This document shows positions 25,003 to 35,702 of a stretch of 64,000 nucleotides of DNA, one piece after another; within the stretch, counting starts at the first letter, position 1, and each line of letters opens with the position of its first letter. The stretch comes from Rubrivivax sp. (lineage in GTDB: Bacteria; Pseudomonadota; Gammaproteobacteria; Burkholderiales; Burkholderiaceae_C), in the NCBI GenBank assembly GCA_022842595.1, contig JALHPF010000017.1, positions 52,327 to 116,326 on the forward strand, written 5' to 3'. A program made the position numbers and the translations under genes. The notes under the pieces are model-generated. The model was given only the letters and a program-made list of their open reading frames with translations. It was not told where the DNA came from and searched no databases.

Positions 25003-26586
25003 ATGGCCGATGCCCCCGTCTCGATCCGCGCCACCCTGCGCCACACCGCCTTCCGTGCCCTGCTGACGGGTGGCAGCATCTATTTCATCGGCAATGCCAT
25101 GCAGGCCATGGCCACGGCATGGCTGATGGTGGAACTGACGGGCTCGTCCTTCCTGGCCGCACTGGTGCAGACGGCCGTGTTCCTGCCGATGTTCCTGCTG
25201 TCGCTGCCCGCCGGCGTGATGGCCGACACCAACGACCGCAAGCGCCTGATGCTGGGCGCGCTGGCCGCGCAGGCGGTGGTGGTGACCGTGCTGGCCGTGT
25301 TGGCATTGGCCGGCTGGGCCGGGCCTGCGGCCTTGCTCTTTTTCACCTTCATGGCCGGCTGCTGCACGGCGATGCTGTCGCCGAGCTGGAATTCCACCAT
25401 CGTCGACGTCGTGCCGCGCGACGAACTGCCGCAGGCCATCACCGCCATCGGCATCAGCTACAACAGCGCCCGCGCGCTGGGCCCGGCGCTGGCCGGGGCG
25501 GTGTTTGCCGCAGCCGGCAGCGGCTGGGTGTTCGCGATCGCGGTGGCCGGCATCGTGGCCCTGTTCGAGGCCGTGCGCCGCCATCCGCCGCGCCCGCACC
25601 CGCCTTCGCGCCTGCCCGCCGAACGCCTGTGGGGCGGCATGCTCAGCGCGCTGCGCTTCGCGCGTCACAACGACACCGTGCTGGCCCAGCTGCTGCGCAC
25701 CGGCGCCTATGGCGGCGCGGGCTCGGCGCTGTGGGCGCTGCTGCCCGTCATCGGCCAGCAGAAGCTGGGGCTGGGCGCCACCGGCTTCGGCTTCCTGATG
25801 GGCTGCCTGGGCACGGGCGCGGTGATGGCCGGGCTCGTGATCGGCCGGCTGCGCACACGCCTGGGGCTGGAAAGGCTGGTGGCGATCTGCGCCATCGTCT
25901 TTGCGCTGGCGATGGTGGTGAGCGCGCTGGTCACGGTGCATGCCGTCGTCTACCTGTCGCTGGTGGGCGCCGGGGCGAGCTGGATGTCGGTGATGAGCAC
26001 CTACAACACCGCCACCCAGACCAGCGTGCCGCCCTGGGTGCGTGCGCGCGCCACCGCGCTGCACACGCTGGCGGCGCTGGGTGCCTTTGCCATCGGCTCG
26101 GCCTTCTGGGGTGCGGTCTCGGGCATCCTGGGCCTGAGCTTCACGCTGCTGCTGGCAGCAGCCGCCATGCTGGCCAGCCTGCTGCTGGCGCGGCATTTCC
26201 CGCTGCGCATGGGCGGCCTCGACGAAGTGACCCAGGTGCCGCTGTCGACCGACCTGTTCGTCAAGCACCAGCCCGCGCCCGAGGCCGGCCCGGTGGCGGT
26301 GGAGATCGGCTACCGCGTGAAGCCCGAGTTCGCGCCGGTGTTCCTGGAAGCGGTAAGCCTGCTGCGCGCGCCGCGCAGGCGCGACGGCGCCACCTTCTGG
26401 CGCGTCTACCGCGACCTGGGTGACACCTCGCGCTACGTCGAACGATTCATCGTCACCAGCTGGGCCGACTACCTGCACCAGCGCGCGCGCCGCACGCTGG
26501 CCGACGAGGAACTGGAACTGCTGCTGCTGGACTACCTGGAAGAAGGCGAAGTGCCGGTGATGCAGCACTACATCGCCGAGCGCTGA
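25003..26586 (+). CDS. MFS transporter (EntS/MFS_3 type) with C-terminal soluble extension
   Basis: A 527-residue exporter-type permease. About twelve membrane helices lie in residues 15-405; the loop ADTNDRKRLMLGA is the MFS signature between helices 2 and 3. The membrane part fits the MFS_3/DUF894 group related to enterobactin exporter EntS. Residues 430-527 are hydrophilic (VEIGYRVKPEFAPVFLEAV, then FWRVYRDLGDTSRYVERFIV) and look like a dimeric alpha-beta barrel domain of the antibiotic-biosynthesis monooxygenase type. The substrate is unknown. It lies alone, divergent from the PEP-CTERM gene and convergent with the antiporter gene 16 bases away. Confidence 0.85.
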   Translation: MADAPVSIRATLRHTAFRALLTGGSIYFIGNAMQAMATAWLMVELTGSSFLAALVQTAVFLPMFLLSLPAGVMADTNDRKRLMLGALAAQAVVVTVLAVLALAGWAGPAALLFFTFMAGCCTAMLSPSWNSTIVDVVPRDELPQAITAIGISYNSARALGPALAGAVFAAAGSGWVFAIAVAGIVALFEAVRRHPPRPHPPSRLPAERLWGGMLSALRFARHNDTVLAQLLRTGAYGGAGSALWALLPVIGQQKLGLGATGFGFLMGCLGTGAVMAGLVIGRLRTRLGLERLVAICAIVFALAMVVSALVTVHAVVYLSLVGAGASWMSVMSTYNTATQTSVPPWVRARATALHTLAALGAFAIGSAFWGAVSGILGLSFTLLLAAAAMLASLLLARHFPLRMGGLDEVTQVPLSTDLFVKHQPAPEAGPVAVEIGYRVKPEFAPVFLEAVSLLRAPRRRDGATFWRVYRDLGDTSRYVERFIVTSWADYLHQRARRTLADEELELLLLDYLEEGEVPVMQHYIAER

Positions 26587-26602
26587 AGCGACGTCAGCGC
26601 CT

Positions 26603-27853
26603 TCAGCGCGGGCGGCGGCCGCGCTGATAACGCGCCATCAGCGGCGTCACCGAGACGCCGTGCAACCCGATCGACGCCACCACTACGGCAAAGGTCAGGC
26701 CCACCAGGGTCTCGGCGATGTCGGACTGCAGCCCGTGGTTCAGCGCATAGCTCAGGTAGTAGACCGAGCCGATGCCGCGGATGCCGAACCAGGCGATCAG
26801 CCGCTGCTTCGACGCCGGCACCCCGGCCCCCACCAGGCCCAGCACCACGGCCAGCGGGCGCACGGCCAGCAGCATCAGCGGCACGAACCATAGCGCCGCC
26901 GGCACCCACGGCACGGCCCAGAGCAGCATGCCGATCAGCGCCACGCCGGCCAGTTCGCCGAAACGGTCGAGCTGGTTGTTGAAGTCCAGCACGGCGGGGG
27001 CCAGCGGCACGGCGGCGTCGCGCGGCTGCGCGGCGCGGCGCTCGTCGCGCTGCTCGGTATGGCGCAGCGCCAACCCGGCCGCAAACACGGCCAGGAAGCC
27101 GTAGCCGTGCAGCAGCACCGCCAGCCCGTAGGCCAGGCCGATGAGGCCCAACGCCAGGAAGTTGTCGTGGCCCAGCGCATGGCCATGTTTTCGGCGCAAG
27201 GTCAGCACCGCGCGGCCCACGCCCACCCCCAGCGCGGCGCCGATGGCGAGGCCGGCCACACTGGCCCAGACCAGGTCCACCGCCACCCAGCGCCAGCCGC
27301 CGGTGCCGATGTCGTGCAGGCCGAGCAGCCCCAGGCCCAGCATCACCACCGGGAAGGCGGTGCCGTCGTTCAGACCGCCTTCGCCGGTGAGCGCGAAGCG
27401 CAGCGCGTCGCGGTCTTCGGCGTCGGCCAGTTGAACTTCGGTGGCCAGCACCGGGTCGGTGGGTGCGAGGATGCCTCCCAGCAGCACGGCCGCACCCAGC
27501 GGCAGGCCCAGGCCCCAGACGCCGATGGCAGTGATCAGCGCCACCGTCAGCAGCATCGACAGCACGGCCAGCCGCAACGGCGGGAACCAGCGCCGGTCGC
27601 TCAGCGAAGCGCTCATCTTCAGGCCCGAGCCGAACAGGCTGAGCAGCACGATGACTTCGGTCGTGTGCTCCAGCAGCTTGCCACTGTCGAACGGGCCGGG
27701 GGTGGCCAGGTCCAGGCCCCAGGGGCCGAGCGAGATGCCGACGCCCAGCATCAGCATCGCGGTGCTCAGCGGCAGCCGTGCGAGCAGGGAACTGCCCAGG
27801 GTCAGGGCGATGAGAAGCGTACCGGCCAGGGCCAGCCAGAGCGCAAATTGCAT
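26603..27853 (-). CDS. Cation/proton antiporter, CPA1 (NhaP-like) family
   Basis: A 416-residue inner-membrane protein with about twelve helices. GGILAPTDPVLATEV and GEGGLNDGTAFP carry the Asp residues typical of the ion-binding site in CPA1 sodium/proton exchangers (TDP and ND motifs). The hydrophilic segment RHTEQRDERRAAQPRD is a cytoplasmic loop. It should exchange sodium or potassium for protons in pH and salt homeostasis. Neighbours (MFS transporter, uronate dehydrogenase) give no extra hint. Confidence 0.88.
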   Translation of the reverse strand: MQFALWLALAGTLLIALTLGSSLLARLPLSTAMLMLGVGISLGPWGLDLATPGPFDSGKLLEHTTEVIVLLSLFGSGLKMSASLSDRRWFPPLRLAVLSMLLTVALITAIGVWGLGLPLGAAVLLGGILAPTDPVLATEVQLADAEDRDALRFALTGEGGLNDGTAFPVVMLGLGLLGLHDIGTGGWRWVAVDLVWASVAGLAIGAALGVGVGRAVLTLRRKHGHALGHDNFLALGLIGLAYGLAVLLHGYGFLAVFAAGLALRHTEQRDERRAAQPRDAAVPLAPAVLDFNNQLDRFGELAGVALIGMLLWAVPWVPAALWFVPLMLLAVRPLAVVLGLVGAGVPASKQRLIAWFGIRGIGSVYYLSYALNHGLQSDIAETLVGLTFAVVVASIGLHGVSVTPLMARYQRGRRPR

Positions 27854-27901
27854 GGCTGAGTGTGACAGCAGCGCCGGCCTGCCCCTCCAGACCGGCCCGC
27901 T

Positions 27902-28714
27902 TCAGTCGAACGGGCCCAGCGCCATGTAGTCGCCACCATGAAAGCGCAGCAGCGGCGCGGCGGGGTCGGGGCTGCGGTCGGCGGCCTCGAGTGCGGCGCG
28001 CCAGGGCTCGCTGCTGTCGCGCGGGCAGTAGCCGATGGCCGCGCCGGGGCTCGGGTCCCAGACCGGGTGCGCGCTGGCGCTCATGCCGTAGACGACGCTG
28101 TGGCCCACCTGGGGGGCCGTGAGTGCCGCCACCACCAGCCGCAGCAGGTCGCCGGGGCTGATCCAGGTTGCCAGCATGCGGCGGTTCTGCGGCTCGGGCG
28201 TGGCGCTGCCGATGCGCAGGCTCACCGTTTCGATGCCGTGGCGGTCCCAGTAGAGCTGCGCCAGCGTCTCGGCCCAGGCCTTGGTGGCGCCGTACAGGGT
28301 GTCGGGGCGGAAGGGCGCGGCAGCGTCCAGGCGCTGCGTCTGCGGGTAGGCGCCGACGGCATGGTTGGAGCTGGCCAGCACGATGCGCCGCACACCCTGC
28401 CGACGCGCGGCCTCGTAGAGGTTGTAGACGCCAGTGATGTTGGCGGGCAGCAGCGCGTCGAAAGCCGCCTCGGTGGCGATGCCGCCGAAATGCACGACGG
28501 CGTCCACACCCCGAAGCAGCGCGTTGACGGCGGCGCGGTCTTCCAGTGCGCAGGGCTGCAACTCTTCATGCGCCGCGGCTTCGCCCAGCGGCGCGATGTC
28601 GCTCAGGCGCAGCGCCAGGCAGTGTCCGGCCAGGCCCGCACGCAGGCCACGGCCCAGCGTGCCGGCCGCACCGGTGAGCAGCAGGCGCTGGAAGGGCGCG
28701 GCGGGCGCCTTCAC
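27902..28714 (-). CDS. udh: Uronate dehydrogenase
   Basis: A 270-residue NAD-dependent SDR that oxidises D-galacturonate or D-glucuronate to the aldarolactone. The Rossmann motif is LLTGAAGTLGRGL, the catalytic region is ASSNHAVGAYP with Tyr-x3-Lys in YGATKAWAE, and SLRIGSATPEPQNRRMLATW is characteristic of Udh. GTG 28714 overlaps the stop of the esterase/lyase gene in GTGA, which fixes the start and ties it to the pectin operon. It provides an oxidative route for free galacturonate beside the isomerase route encoded by kduI/kduD/kdgK. Downstream galactarate enzymes are not in the window. Confidence 0.88.
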   Translation of the reverse strand: MKAPAAPFQRLLLTGAAGTLGRGLRAGLAGHCLALRLSDIAPLGEAAAHEELQPCALEDRAAVNALLRGVDAVVHFGGIATEAAFDALLPANITGVYNLYEAARRQGVRRIVLASSNHAVGAYPQTQRLDAAAPFRPDTLYGATKAWAETLAQLYWDRHGIETVSLRIGSATPEPQNRRMLATWISPGDLLRLVVAALTAPQVGHSVVYGMSASAHPVWDPSPGAAIGYCPRDSSEPWRAALEAADRSPDPAAPLLRFHGGDYMALGPFD

Positions 28715-31122
28715 CGGCCAGCCCCGGCGCCGGCGCGCACCCTGGCGGCCACGATGGCGGCGTCGTCCAGCCCGGCGCGGTGCGGCGGTACCCAGCCGGC
28801 GTCGCCGCTGAGGGCGACGCCCGGATTCGCCGCGCGCAACGCGGCGAGCAGGTCCACCGGCCGGCCGTGGTGCAGCGAGCCGCGGTCGAAGAAGGCGTTG
28901 CCGTTCCAGCGCTTCACCAGGCTGCCGCTGGTCGTTTCCCAAACGTTGTGTTCGCTGAAGACGCGCGAGGCATGGCCCAGGCCGATGGCGTAGTCGTACG
29001 GGTAGCCGCCGGTGTGGCTGCCGACGTAGAGGTTGTTGAACACATGCACCTGGCCATAACGCACCCGCGGCTGGCGCGACATGGTGCGTTCCCACAGGTT
29101 GTGGTGGTAGGTGACACGCAGCCGGCCGGCGTCGGCCAGCACGCCGTCGCCGCTGCCCACCAGGCTGGTCTTGTCGTGGTCGCGGAAGTGGTTCCAGCTG
29201 AGGGTGACGAAGTCGCTTTGCTGCGTCACGTCGAGCAGGCCGTCGTGGTGCTGCAGGCGCCGGCCGAGCGCGCTGCGGGCGCTGGCGTCGGGACGGGCGC
29301 CATCGTCGAAAGTGCAGTGGTCGACCCACACATGCGTGCTGCGGCGCAGGCTCAGGTTGTCGTAATCGGCATTCCACTCGCCGCTGGCGTTGTCGTTTGG
29401 GTCCCAGGCCGGGAAATGGTCGAAGGCGTCGCTGAAGTGGATGTGGCGCACGATGACCTGGCGCACGCCGTCGAGCAGCAGCATGCCGTTCACGATGCGC
29501 GCGTCGCTGCCCAGGCCCAGCAGCGTGGTGTTCGACGGCACGCGCAGCACCACACGCGCGGCCTGGTTGCGGGCGGACCGGCGGCGGGCGTCTTCCAGCG
29601 GGCCCTCGGGCTTCTTGCGGCCCCAGGTGGCCGGGGCGTAGGCGGCCTCGAAGGCGCCCGGGTCGAAAGCCGGGTCGCGGTAGTCATCGAAACCCAGCGA
29701 ACGGCCGGTGTCGTCCACGCTCAGGTCGATGCGGCCACGCACCTGCACGATCTTCGGCACATCGCCCAGCGCAAAAGCCGCTGCCAGCTCGCTGCGGTTG
29801 CGCACTTCCAGCACATGTTCCGCTTGGGCATCGGCGCCGCCGCGCGTGCCACCTTCGGCTGCGGCCCAGCCGTCGTCGGCGCCCAGCACCTGGCGGGCGA
29901 TGTCGCGCTCGCCCAGCGGCATGTTGCGGAATTCGGCCATGCGGTTGGCCGCCGGCCCGCTGGCACTGAACGGGCGGCGCGACGTGCTGGCCGACCAGGC
30001 CCCGAGGTGGGCGCCGAGCTGGCTGTCGCGCACCAGCGCCTGGCCGTTGGGCGAAACGCTGGCCTGCCAGGCACCACGCGGCACGGCGTAGTCCCAGGCG
30101 CGGCCCAGCGATATGCTGCCGGATGCCAGGCCCGCTTCGGCGTCGAAGCGCGTGTTCGTCACCAGGAAACCCAGCCGCGTGGCTGCAGCGGTGCTGGGCG
30201 CCAGCACATGGCCGCCGTTGCCAGGCTTGCGCCGGCCGGCGCGGCTGCGGATGGTGCTGCGTTCGATGACGAGCGTGGCGTTGCCGAAGATGAAGTCGAC
30301 ATCGCCAGCGATGAGGCTGTCGGTGACGTGGACCCGCGCTGCGTCCGTGTCGGTGCCGGAAGCAGGGGCAGCGGCTCGCACCATCAGCGTGTCCTGGTGG
30401 CCCAGCAGCCGCACGCCGTGCAGCTGGATGCGGTCGCCCCGCGTCATCAGCGCCACGGCCTGGGCGCCACCGCTCTCACCGGCGCCGGGTGGGTAGCCGA
30501 CGCCGTCTTTCACGCCGTCCATCGCGTCGTTGGCGATGGTCAGGTGCGCCACCTGAACGTCGCTGCTGAAGAGCGCGACGCTGGCGCTGCCGGCGGTGCC
30601 GAAACTGGCCGCTGCCAACGCCGGGTCGCAGGGGTTGGCGGGATCGATGCCGGGGCGCTTGGCCTGGGCGTTGTAGCGGCCTTCGACGATGACGGTGGCA
30701 CCGGCGTCGGCCGCGCTGCCGTACAGCAGGAAGGGCACCTTGTCGCGGACGCAGACGATCTCGCGATACCGGCCGGGCTTGACGAAGACGTGAAGGCGAC
30801 GTTCGGCTTGACCTGGCGCTGCAGGCCGCGCCGGCAGCGCGTCCAGCGCCGCCTGCACGCTGCGGTGCGTGCCGCTGCCATCGGCTGCGACGACGAAGTC
30901 CGGCCGCAGCGTGCGCGTATCCGGAAGGCTCTCGGGCTGCCAGGGCGATGGGCCCTGCGCCAGAAAATCGGCCGCCTGCTGCGTGGTCGCAGCGGCGGCC
31001 GTCAGTTGCGGGCGTTCAGGCGTGGCGGGCACTTCAGGCGGTGCGGGCGTGGTGCAGGCGCCGGCCGCAAGGCAGGCCAGGCCGGCCAGCGCAGCGCGGG
31101 CGCGCCATCGCGGGGGTCTCAC
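28711..31122 (-). CDS. Pectin methylesterase (CE8) / pectate lyase (PL1) fusion lipoprotein
   Basis: An 803-residue two-enzyme lipoprotein. The lipobox LAAGAC is at residues 18-23. Residues 75-415 are a CE8 pectin methylesterase, with GHQDTL (241-246), GDVDFIFGNA (273-282, both catalytic Asp) and LGRAWD (339-344). Residues about 437-800 are a PL1 pectate lyase, with VWVDHC (598-603), DHDKTSLVG (648-656) and RQPRVRYGQVHVFNN (683-697, catalytic Arg). De-esterification followed by beta-elimination in one anchored chain is an efficient design for methylated pectin. It starts with a GTG overlapping the ogl stop in GTGA and overlaps udh likewise. All recognisable catalytic residues are present in both halves. 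Confidence 0.92.
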   Translation of the reverse strand: MRPPRWRARAALAGLACLAAGACTTPAPPEVPATPERPQLTAAAATTQQAADFLAQGPSPWQPESLPDTRTLRPDFVVAADGSGTHRSVQAALDALPARPAAPGQAERRLHVFVKPGRYREIVCVRDKVPFLLYGSAADAGATVIVEGRYNAQAKRPGIDPANPCDPALAAASFGTAGSASVALFSSDVQVAHLTIANDAMDGVKDGVGYPPGAGESGGAQAVALMTRGDRIQLHGVRLLGHQDTLMVRAAAPASGTDTDAARVHVTDSLIAGDVDFIFGNATLVIERSTIRSRAGRRKPGNGGHVLAPSTAAATRLGFLVTNTRFDAEAGLASGSISLGRAWDYAVPRGAWQASVSPNGQALVRDSQLGAHLGAWSASTSRRPFSASGPAANRMAEFRNMPLGERDIARQVLGADDGWAAAEGGTRGGADAQAEHVLEVRNRSELAAAFALGDVPKIVQVRGRIDLSVDDTGRSLGFDDYRDPAFDPGAFEAAYAPATWGRKKPEGPLEDARRRSARNQAARVVLRVPSNTTLLGLGSDARIVNGMLLLDGVRQVIVRHIHFSDAFDHFPAWDPNDNASGEWNADYDNLSLRRSTHVWVDHCTFDDGARPDASARSALGRRLQHHDGLLDVTQQSDFVTLSWNHFRDHDKTSLVGSGDGVLADAGRLRVTYHHNLWERTMSRQPRVRYGQVHVFNNLYVGSHTGGYPYDYAIGLGHASRVFSEHNVWETTSGSLVKRWNGNAFFDRGSLHHGRPVDLLAALRAANPGVALSGDAGWVPPHRAGLDDAAIVAARVRAGAGAGR

Positions 31123-32294
31123 AGGTCCGCCAGGTACAGCGCCGGTTCACCCCGGCCGTCGGCACTGAACAGCACCTGCCGGCCGTCGGGCGTGAAGCTG
31201 GGGTGCGGGTGCGTCACTTGGCGGCTGCCCTTGTAGACGCCCCAGCTGCTGTCGTGACGGGCGATGCGGCGCGTGGTTCCCGCCTTCAGGTCGAACAGGT
31301 GCAGGAAAGGGTCGCCCTGCTTCATCGCATTGGCCGCGCCGCTGTCGGACGCATCGGCCTGGCCGCAACCGTCGCCGACGATCAGCGTGCCCTCGAAGTT
31401 GCTCATCAGGTGCGAACAGGCGGGCATGGTGGTCAGCGGCCGGTCCTGCAGCGTCACCGGGTCGAGCGTGCGGATCCAGCGTTCGGGGCTGTTCTTGAAG
31501 TAGCTGACGTAGATCATCGCCGAGCCATCGGGCACCCAGAACTCGTGCGTGCAGCTCTCGCCTTCGGCATGCACCTTGGCCACCCGGCGGTTCTTGCCGT
31601 CTTCGTCGATGAACCACATGCGCGCGTCCACCAGGTCGTGCGGGCCTTCGTGGCAGTAGGCCACGGTGTGGTCGTCGAAGGGGCGGTACTGCGGGTGGCC
31701 GAGCCAGCCTTTCTGCTCGAGGATCACGCTGCGTTCGCCCGTCGCCAGGTCGACGCTGAAAAGCCGGCAGCGCGGCTGCTTGTGGAACATCTCGTCGAAC
31801 TTGCGCCAGTCGCTCAGCGGGAACCAGTCCTCGGCAGCGATCTCGATGCCCACCAGTTTCGTGCAGGCGCTGTTGCACACCCAGGTGCCGTAAGCCACCC
31901 AGTCGGCGGGCACGGTGTAGACGACTTCCTCGCTCAGGTCGGCCAGCGTCAGGCGGATCAGCTGGCGTTCGGCGCGCACGAAGTAGAGGAATCTGTCGTC
32001 GGGGCTCAGGAAGCCGCCGAAGGTGTTCTCGCCGCGCTGGTCTGTCAGCTGCGTGGCCAACTGGGTGTGCAAGTCCAGCAGCAGGTAGTTCCAGTTCGGG
32101 CTGGGCTGCGGCCCGAATTCGCCGGCAAAGAGCAGCTTCGTGCCGTCGTTGGTGAAGCACTTCTGATAGAAGTAGTTGCGGTGGCAGGTCACGTCCGGCG
32201 GCGACAGCCTCTGCACACGCGCGCCGGTGTCGGGGTCGTGGAAGACTTCAAACTGGAACTGGTGTTCGGTACCCTTGCTCATGCCCTGGCTCAT
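31119..32294 (-). CDS. ogl: Oligogalacturonide lyase (PL22)
   Basis: A 391-residue cytoplasmic enzyme (no signal peptide) that splits di- and oligogalacturonides into unsaturated monomers. The seven-bladed propeller sequence contains TCHRNYFYQKCFTNDG, GEFGPQPSPNWNYLLLDL, CHEGPHDLVDARMWFIDEDG and THPHPSFTPDGRQVLFSAD, characteristic of Ogl, with His residues for Mn binding and catalysis. A second Met at 32282 could also be the start. It lies between the importer binding protein and the CE8/PL1 gene, so its substrates are the products brought in by the adjacent ABC system. Confidence 0.93.
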   Translation of the reverse strand: MSQGMSKGTEHQFQFEVFHDPDTGARVQRLSPPDVTCHRNYFYQKCFTNDGTKLLFAGEFGPQPSPNWNYLLLDLHTQLATQLTDQRGENTFGGFLSPDDRFLYFVRAERQLIRLTLADLSEEVVYTVPADWVAYGTWVCNSACTKLVGIEIAAEDWFPLSDWRKFDEMFHKQPRCRLFSVDLATGERSVILEQKGWLGHPQYRPFDDHTVAYCHEGPHDLVDARMWFIDEDGKNRRVAKVHAEGESCTHEFWVPDGSAMIYVSYFKNSPERWIRTLDPVTLQDRPLTTMPACSHLMSNFEGTLIVGDGCGQADASDSGAANAMKQGDPFLHLFDLKAGTTRRIARHDSSWGVYKGSRQVTHPHPSFTPDGRQVLFSADGRGEPALYLADL

Positions 32295-32324
32295 GGTCGT
32301 GTGGCGTGTCGCCCTGAAGGTGAA

Positions 32325-33664
32325 TTACTTGATCCGGCGCAGCAGCGAGCCGCCTTCTTCGACCAGGCGCCGCGCGGCGTCGAGGTCGCTGGTCTTGCCG
32401 TAGGCCACGGTCTCGAAGACCTCGCGCATGAACTTGTGCAGGCGTGCATGCTCGAACAGTGGCGCGGGCAGGTCGATGCGGCCATCGGCCTTCAGCGCCT
32501 GGATCATCTGGTGGGCCTGCAGCTCCAGAGGCGGCAGCATCTGGCGGTCCATCAGCACCTTCAGCGGTGCCTTGGCCGACGGCGCGCCGCGGGTGCGGCC
32601 GAGCATCAAGGCGGCTTCCGGGTCGGTGAGCAGGTAGTTGACGAAGCGCGCCGCCAGCTCGGGCTGCCTGCTGTTGCGGCCCACCGCATACATCAGCGTC
32701 GGGCGGCCGAAGAGGCCGCTGTTCTTCGCATTCGGCAGCGTCGGGAATTCGCCCAGCGCCAGCGACTGCGGCGGCTTCAGGTTGCCGGCGCGCAGGCCGA
32801 TGACGCTGTCCCAGGTGTAGTTGCCAGCCCAGCGGCCCTGCACCCAGTCCTGCTGCTGTTCGGTGGGCTTCTCGGCGCCGCCCAGGCTGGCGCGCAGGGG
32901 CAGGCTGGTGGCGGTGTGGCCGTCGACGAGCTTGCGGTAGGTGGCCACCCAGTCGCGCGCGGCCTCTATGCTCATCGCCACCTTCGGCGCCTGGCCTGGG
33001 GCCAGGGGCGCGGGGTCGAGGTAGGGCGTGCCGTGCTTCTGGTGCACCCAGGCCTGCGACAGCAGCATCATGTCGTAGAGCTCGCCGTCCAGCGGATAGA
33101 AATGCTCGCCCAGCTTGGCGCGGAACACGGCACCCGCGGCGAACAGCTCGTCCCAGCTGCGCGGCAGCGGCAGGCCGGCAGCACGGAACGTGGCGGTGTT
33201 CCACAGCAGCACCCGCGCGGTGTAGGACACCGGCAGCGCGTTGAGCTTGCCCATCACCCGGCCCATGGCGATGTCGTCGGCACTGAACTGGTCCAGCGCA
33301 AGCAGCGGCGCATAGGGCTGCAGATCGGTGAAGCCATTGCCGCGCTTGCTGAACATGGCCATCCAGGCCCAGTTGATCTGCATCACGTCGGGCTCGGAAC
33401 CGCCGGCGATCTGCGCCGTCAGGCGTTCCAGGTAGCCCGCGAAGCCCATGTACTCGGCCTTGATCTTGACGCCCGGGTTGAGCGCCTGAAACGCGGCGAT
33501 GGCCTTCAACGTGGCGCCATGGCGCGCGGCGCCGCCCCACCAGGCGAAGCGCAGCACCTGCGGCGCTTGTGCATGCGTCCAGGGTGTGGCCAGCGCCGCT
33601 GCGGTCAGGGCCAGGCCCTGACGGCGGGTGATCACGCCCGCCGGGGCCCGCTTCAGGACGGGCT

Positions 33665-33671
<7 letters not shown>
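32325..33671 (-). CDS. Sugar ABC transporter substrate-binding protein (oligogalacturonide, TogB-like)
   Basis: A 448-residue periplasmic protein of the family 1 extracellular solute-binding class. The start is a GTG overlapping the ATPase stop. A twin-arginine-like signal, RRQGLALTAAALATPWTHA, precedes a mature domain with [19 protein letters not shown] and GGSEPDVMQINWAWM, as in TogB/UgpB-like proteins. Position between the MalF/MalG/MalK-like genes and ogl points to oligogalacturonides as ligand (inference from context). Confidence 0.9.
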
Positions 33672-34801
<1,130 letters not shown>

Positions 34802-34808
34802 GGGACCA

Positions 34809-35702
34809 CTAACCTTTGATGCCGGACGACGAGGCGCCTTCGATGAAATGCTTCTGCGCCATGAAGAACACGGCCACGCTGGGAACGAGCGCCACCACGC
34901 TGATGGCAATCACGTTGGCCCATTCGACTTCCTCGGTGGCACCGATGCTCATCTTCAGCGCCAGCGAGACCGGGTACTTCTCGACGCTGGCCAGGTAGAT
35001 CAGCGGGCCCATGAAGTCGTTCATCGTCCAGATGAACTGGAAGACGATGACGCTGATGATCGCCGGCTTGAGCAGCGGCACGATGATGTGCCAAAGCAGC
35101 TGCAGCGCATTGCAGCCATCGATGAGTGCGGCCTCTTCCATGTCGCGCGGTATGCCGCGCAGGAACTGCACGAGCATGAAGACGAAGAAAGTGTCGGTGG
35201 CAAACGCGCTGGGCAGGATCAGCGGCAGATAGGTGTCCAGCCAGCCCAGTTCCTTGAACATCAGGTACTGCGGCAGGCGCAGCACGATCAGCGGCAACAT
35301 CATCGTACCGACCATGATGGCAAACAGGAACTTCTTGCCCCAGAACTCGAAACGCGCAAACGCATACGCCACCAGCACGCAACTGATCACCGTGACGATG
35401 ATGCGCGGGATGGTGATGAGGAAGCTGTTCAGGAAGTAGGTGGCGAAGGTGTATTCGGTGCTGGTCTTCCAGCCCTTGGCATAACTGTCGAAGCTGAAGC
35501 TGGAAGGCCAGAAGCCGACCTCGCTGAAGATCTCGGCATTGCTCTTGAACGACGCGCCCACCAGCCACAGCAGCGGGTAGAGCATGACGACGGCCACGGC
35601 CAGCAGCGCGGTATAGCGCAGCAGGGCCTTGCCGCGCGTGCCGGCATCGGCCACCGGCGCGGGCGTGGCGGCGGGCGTGAGCGAGGCGGGCACGGCGCTC
35701 AC
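34809..35702 (-). CDS. Sugar ABC transporter permease (MalG/TogN-like)
   Basis: A 297-residue inner-membrane subunit with six expected helices after a Pro/Ala-rich N-tail. The ATPase-contacting EAA loop is EEAALIDGCNALQLLWHIIV. GTG 35702 overlaps the stop of the first permease in GTGA. A long cytosolic start (VSAVPASLTPAATPAPVA) precedes helix 1, YTALLAVAVVMLYPLLWLV. It pairs with the MalF-like subunit at 35699-36586. Confidence 0.9.
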   Translation of the reverse strand: MSAVPASLTPAATPAPVADAGTRGKALLRYTALLAVAVVMLYPLLWLVGASFKSNAEIFSEVGFWPSSFSFDSYAKGWKTSTEYTFATYFLNSFLITIPRIIVTVISCVLVAYAFARFEFWGKKFLFAIMVGTMMLPLIVLRLPQYLMFKELGWLDTYLPLILPSAFATDTFFVFMLVQFLRGIPRDMEEAALIDGCNALQLLWHIIVPLLKPAIISVIVFQFIWTMNDFMGPLIYLASVEKYPVSLALKMSIGATEEVEWANVIAISVVALVPSVAVFFMAQKHFIEGASSSGIKG

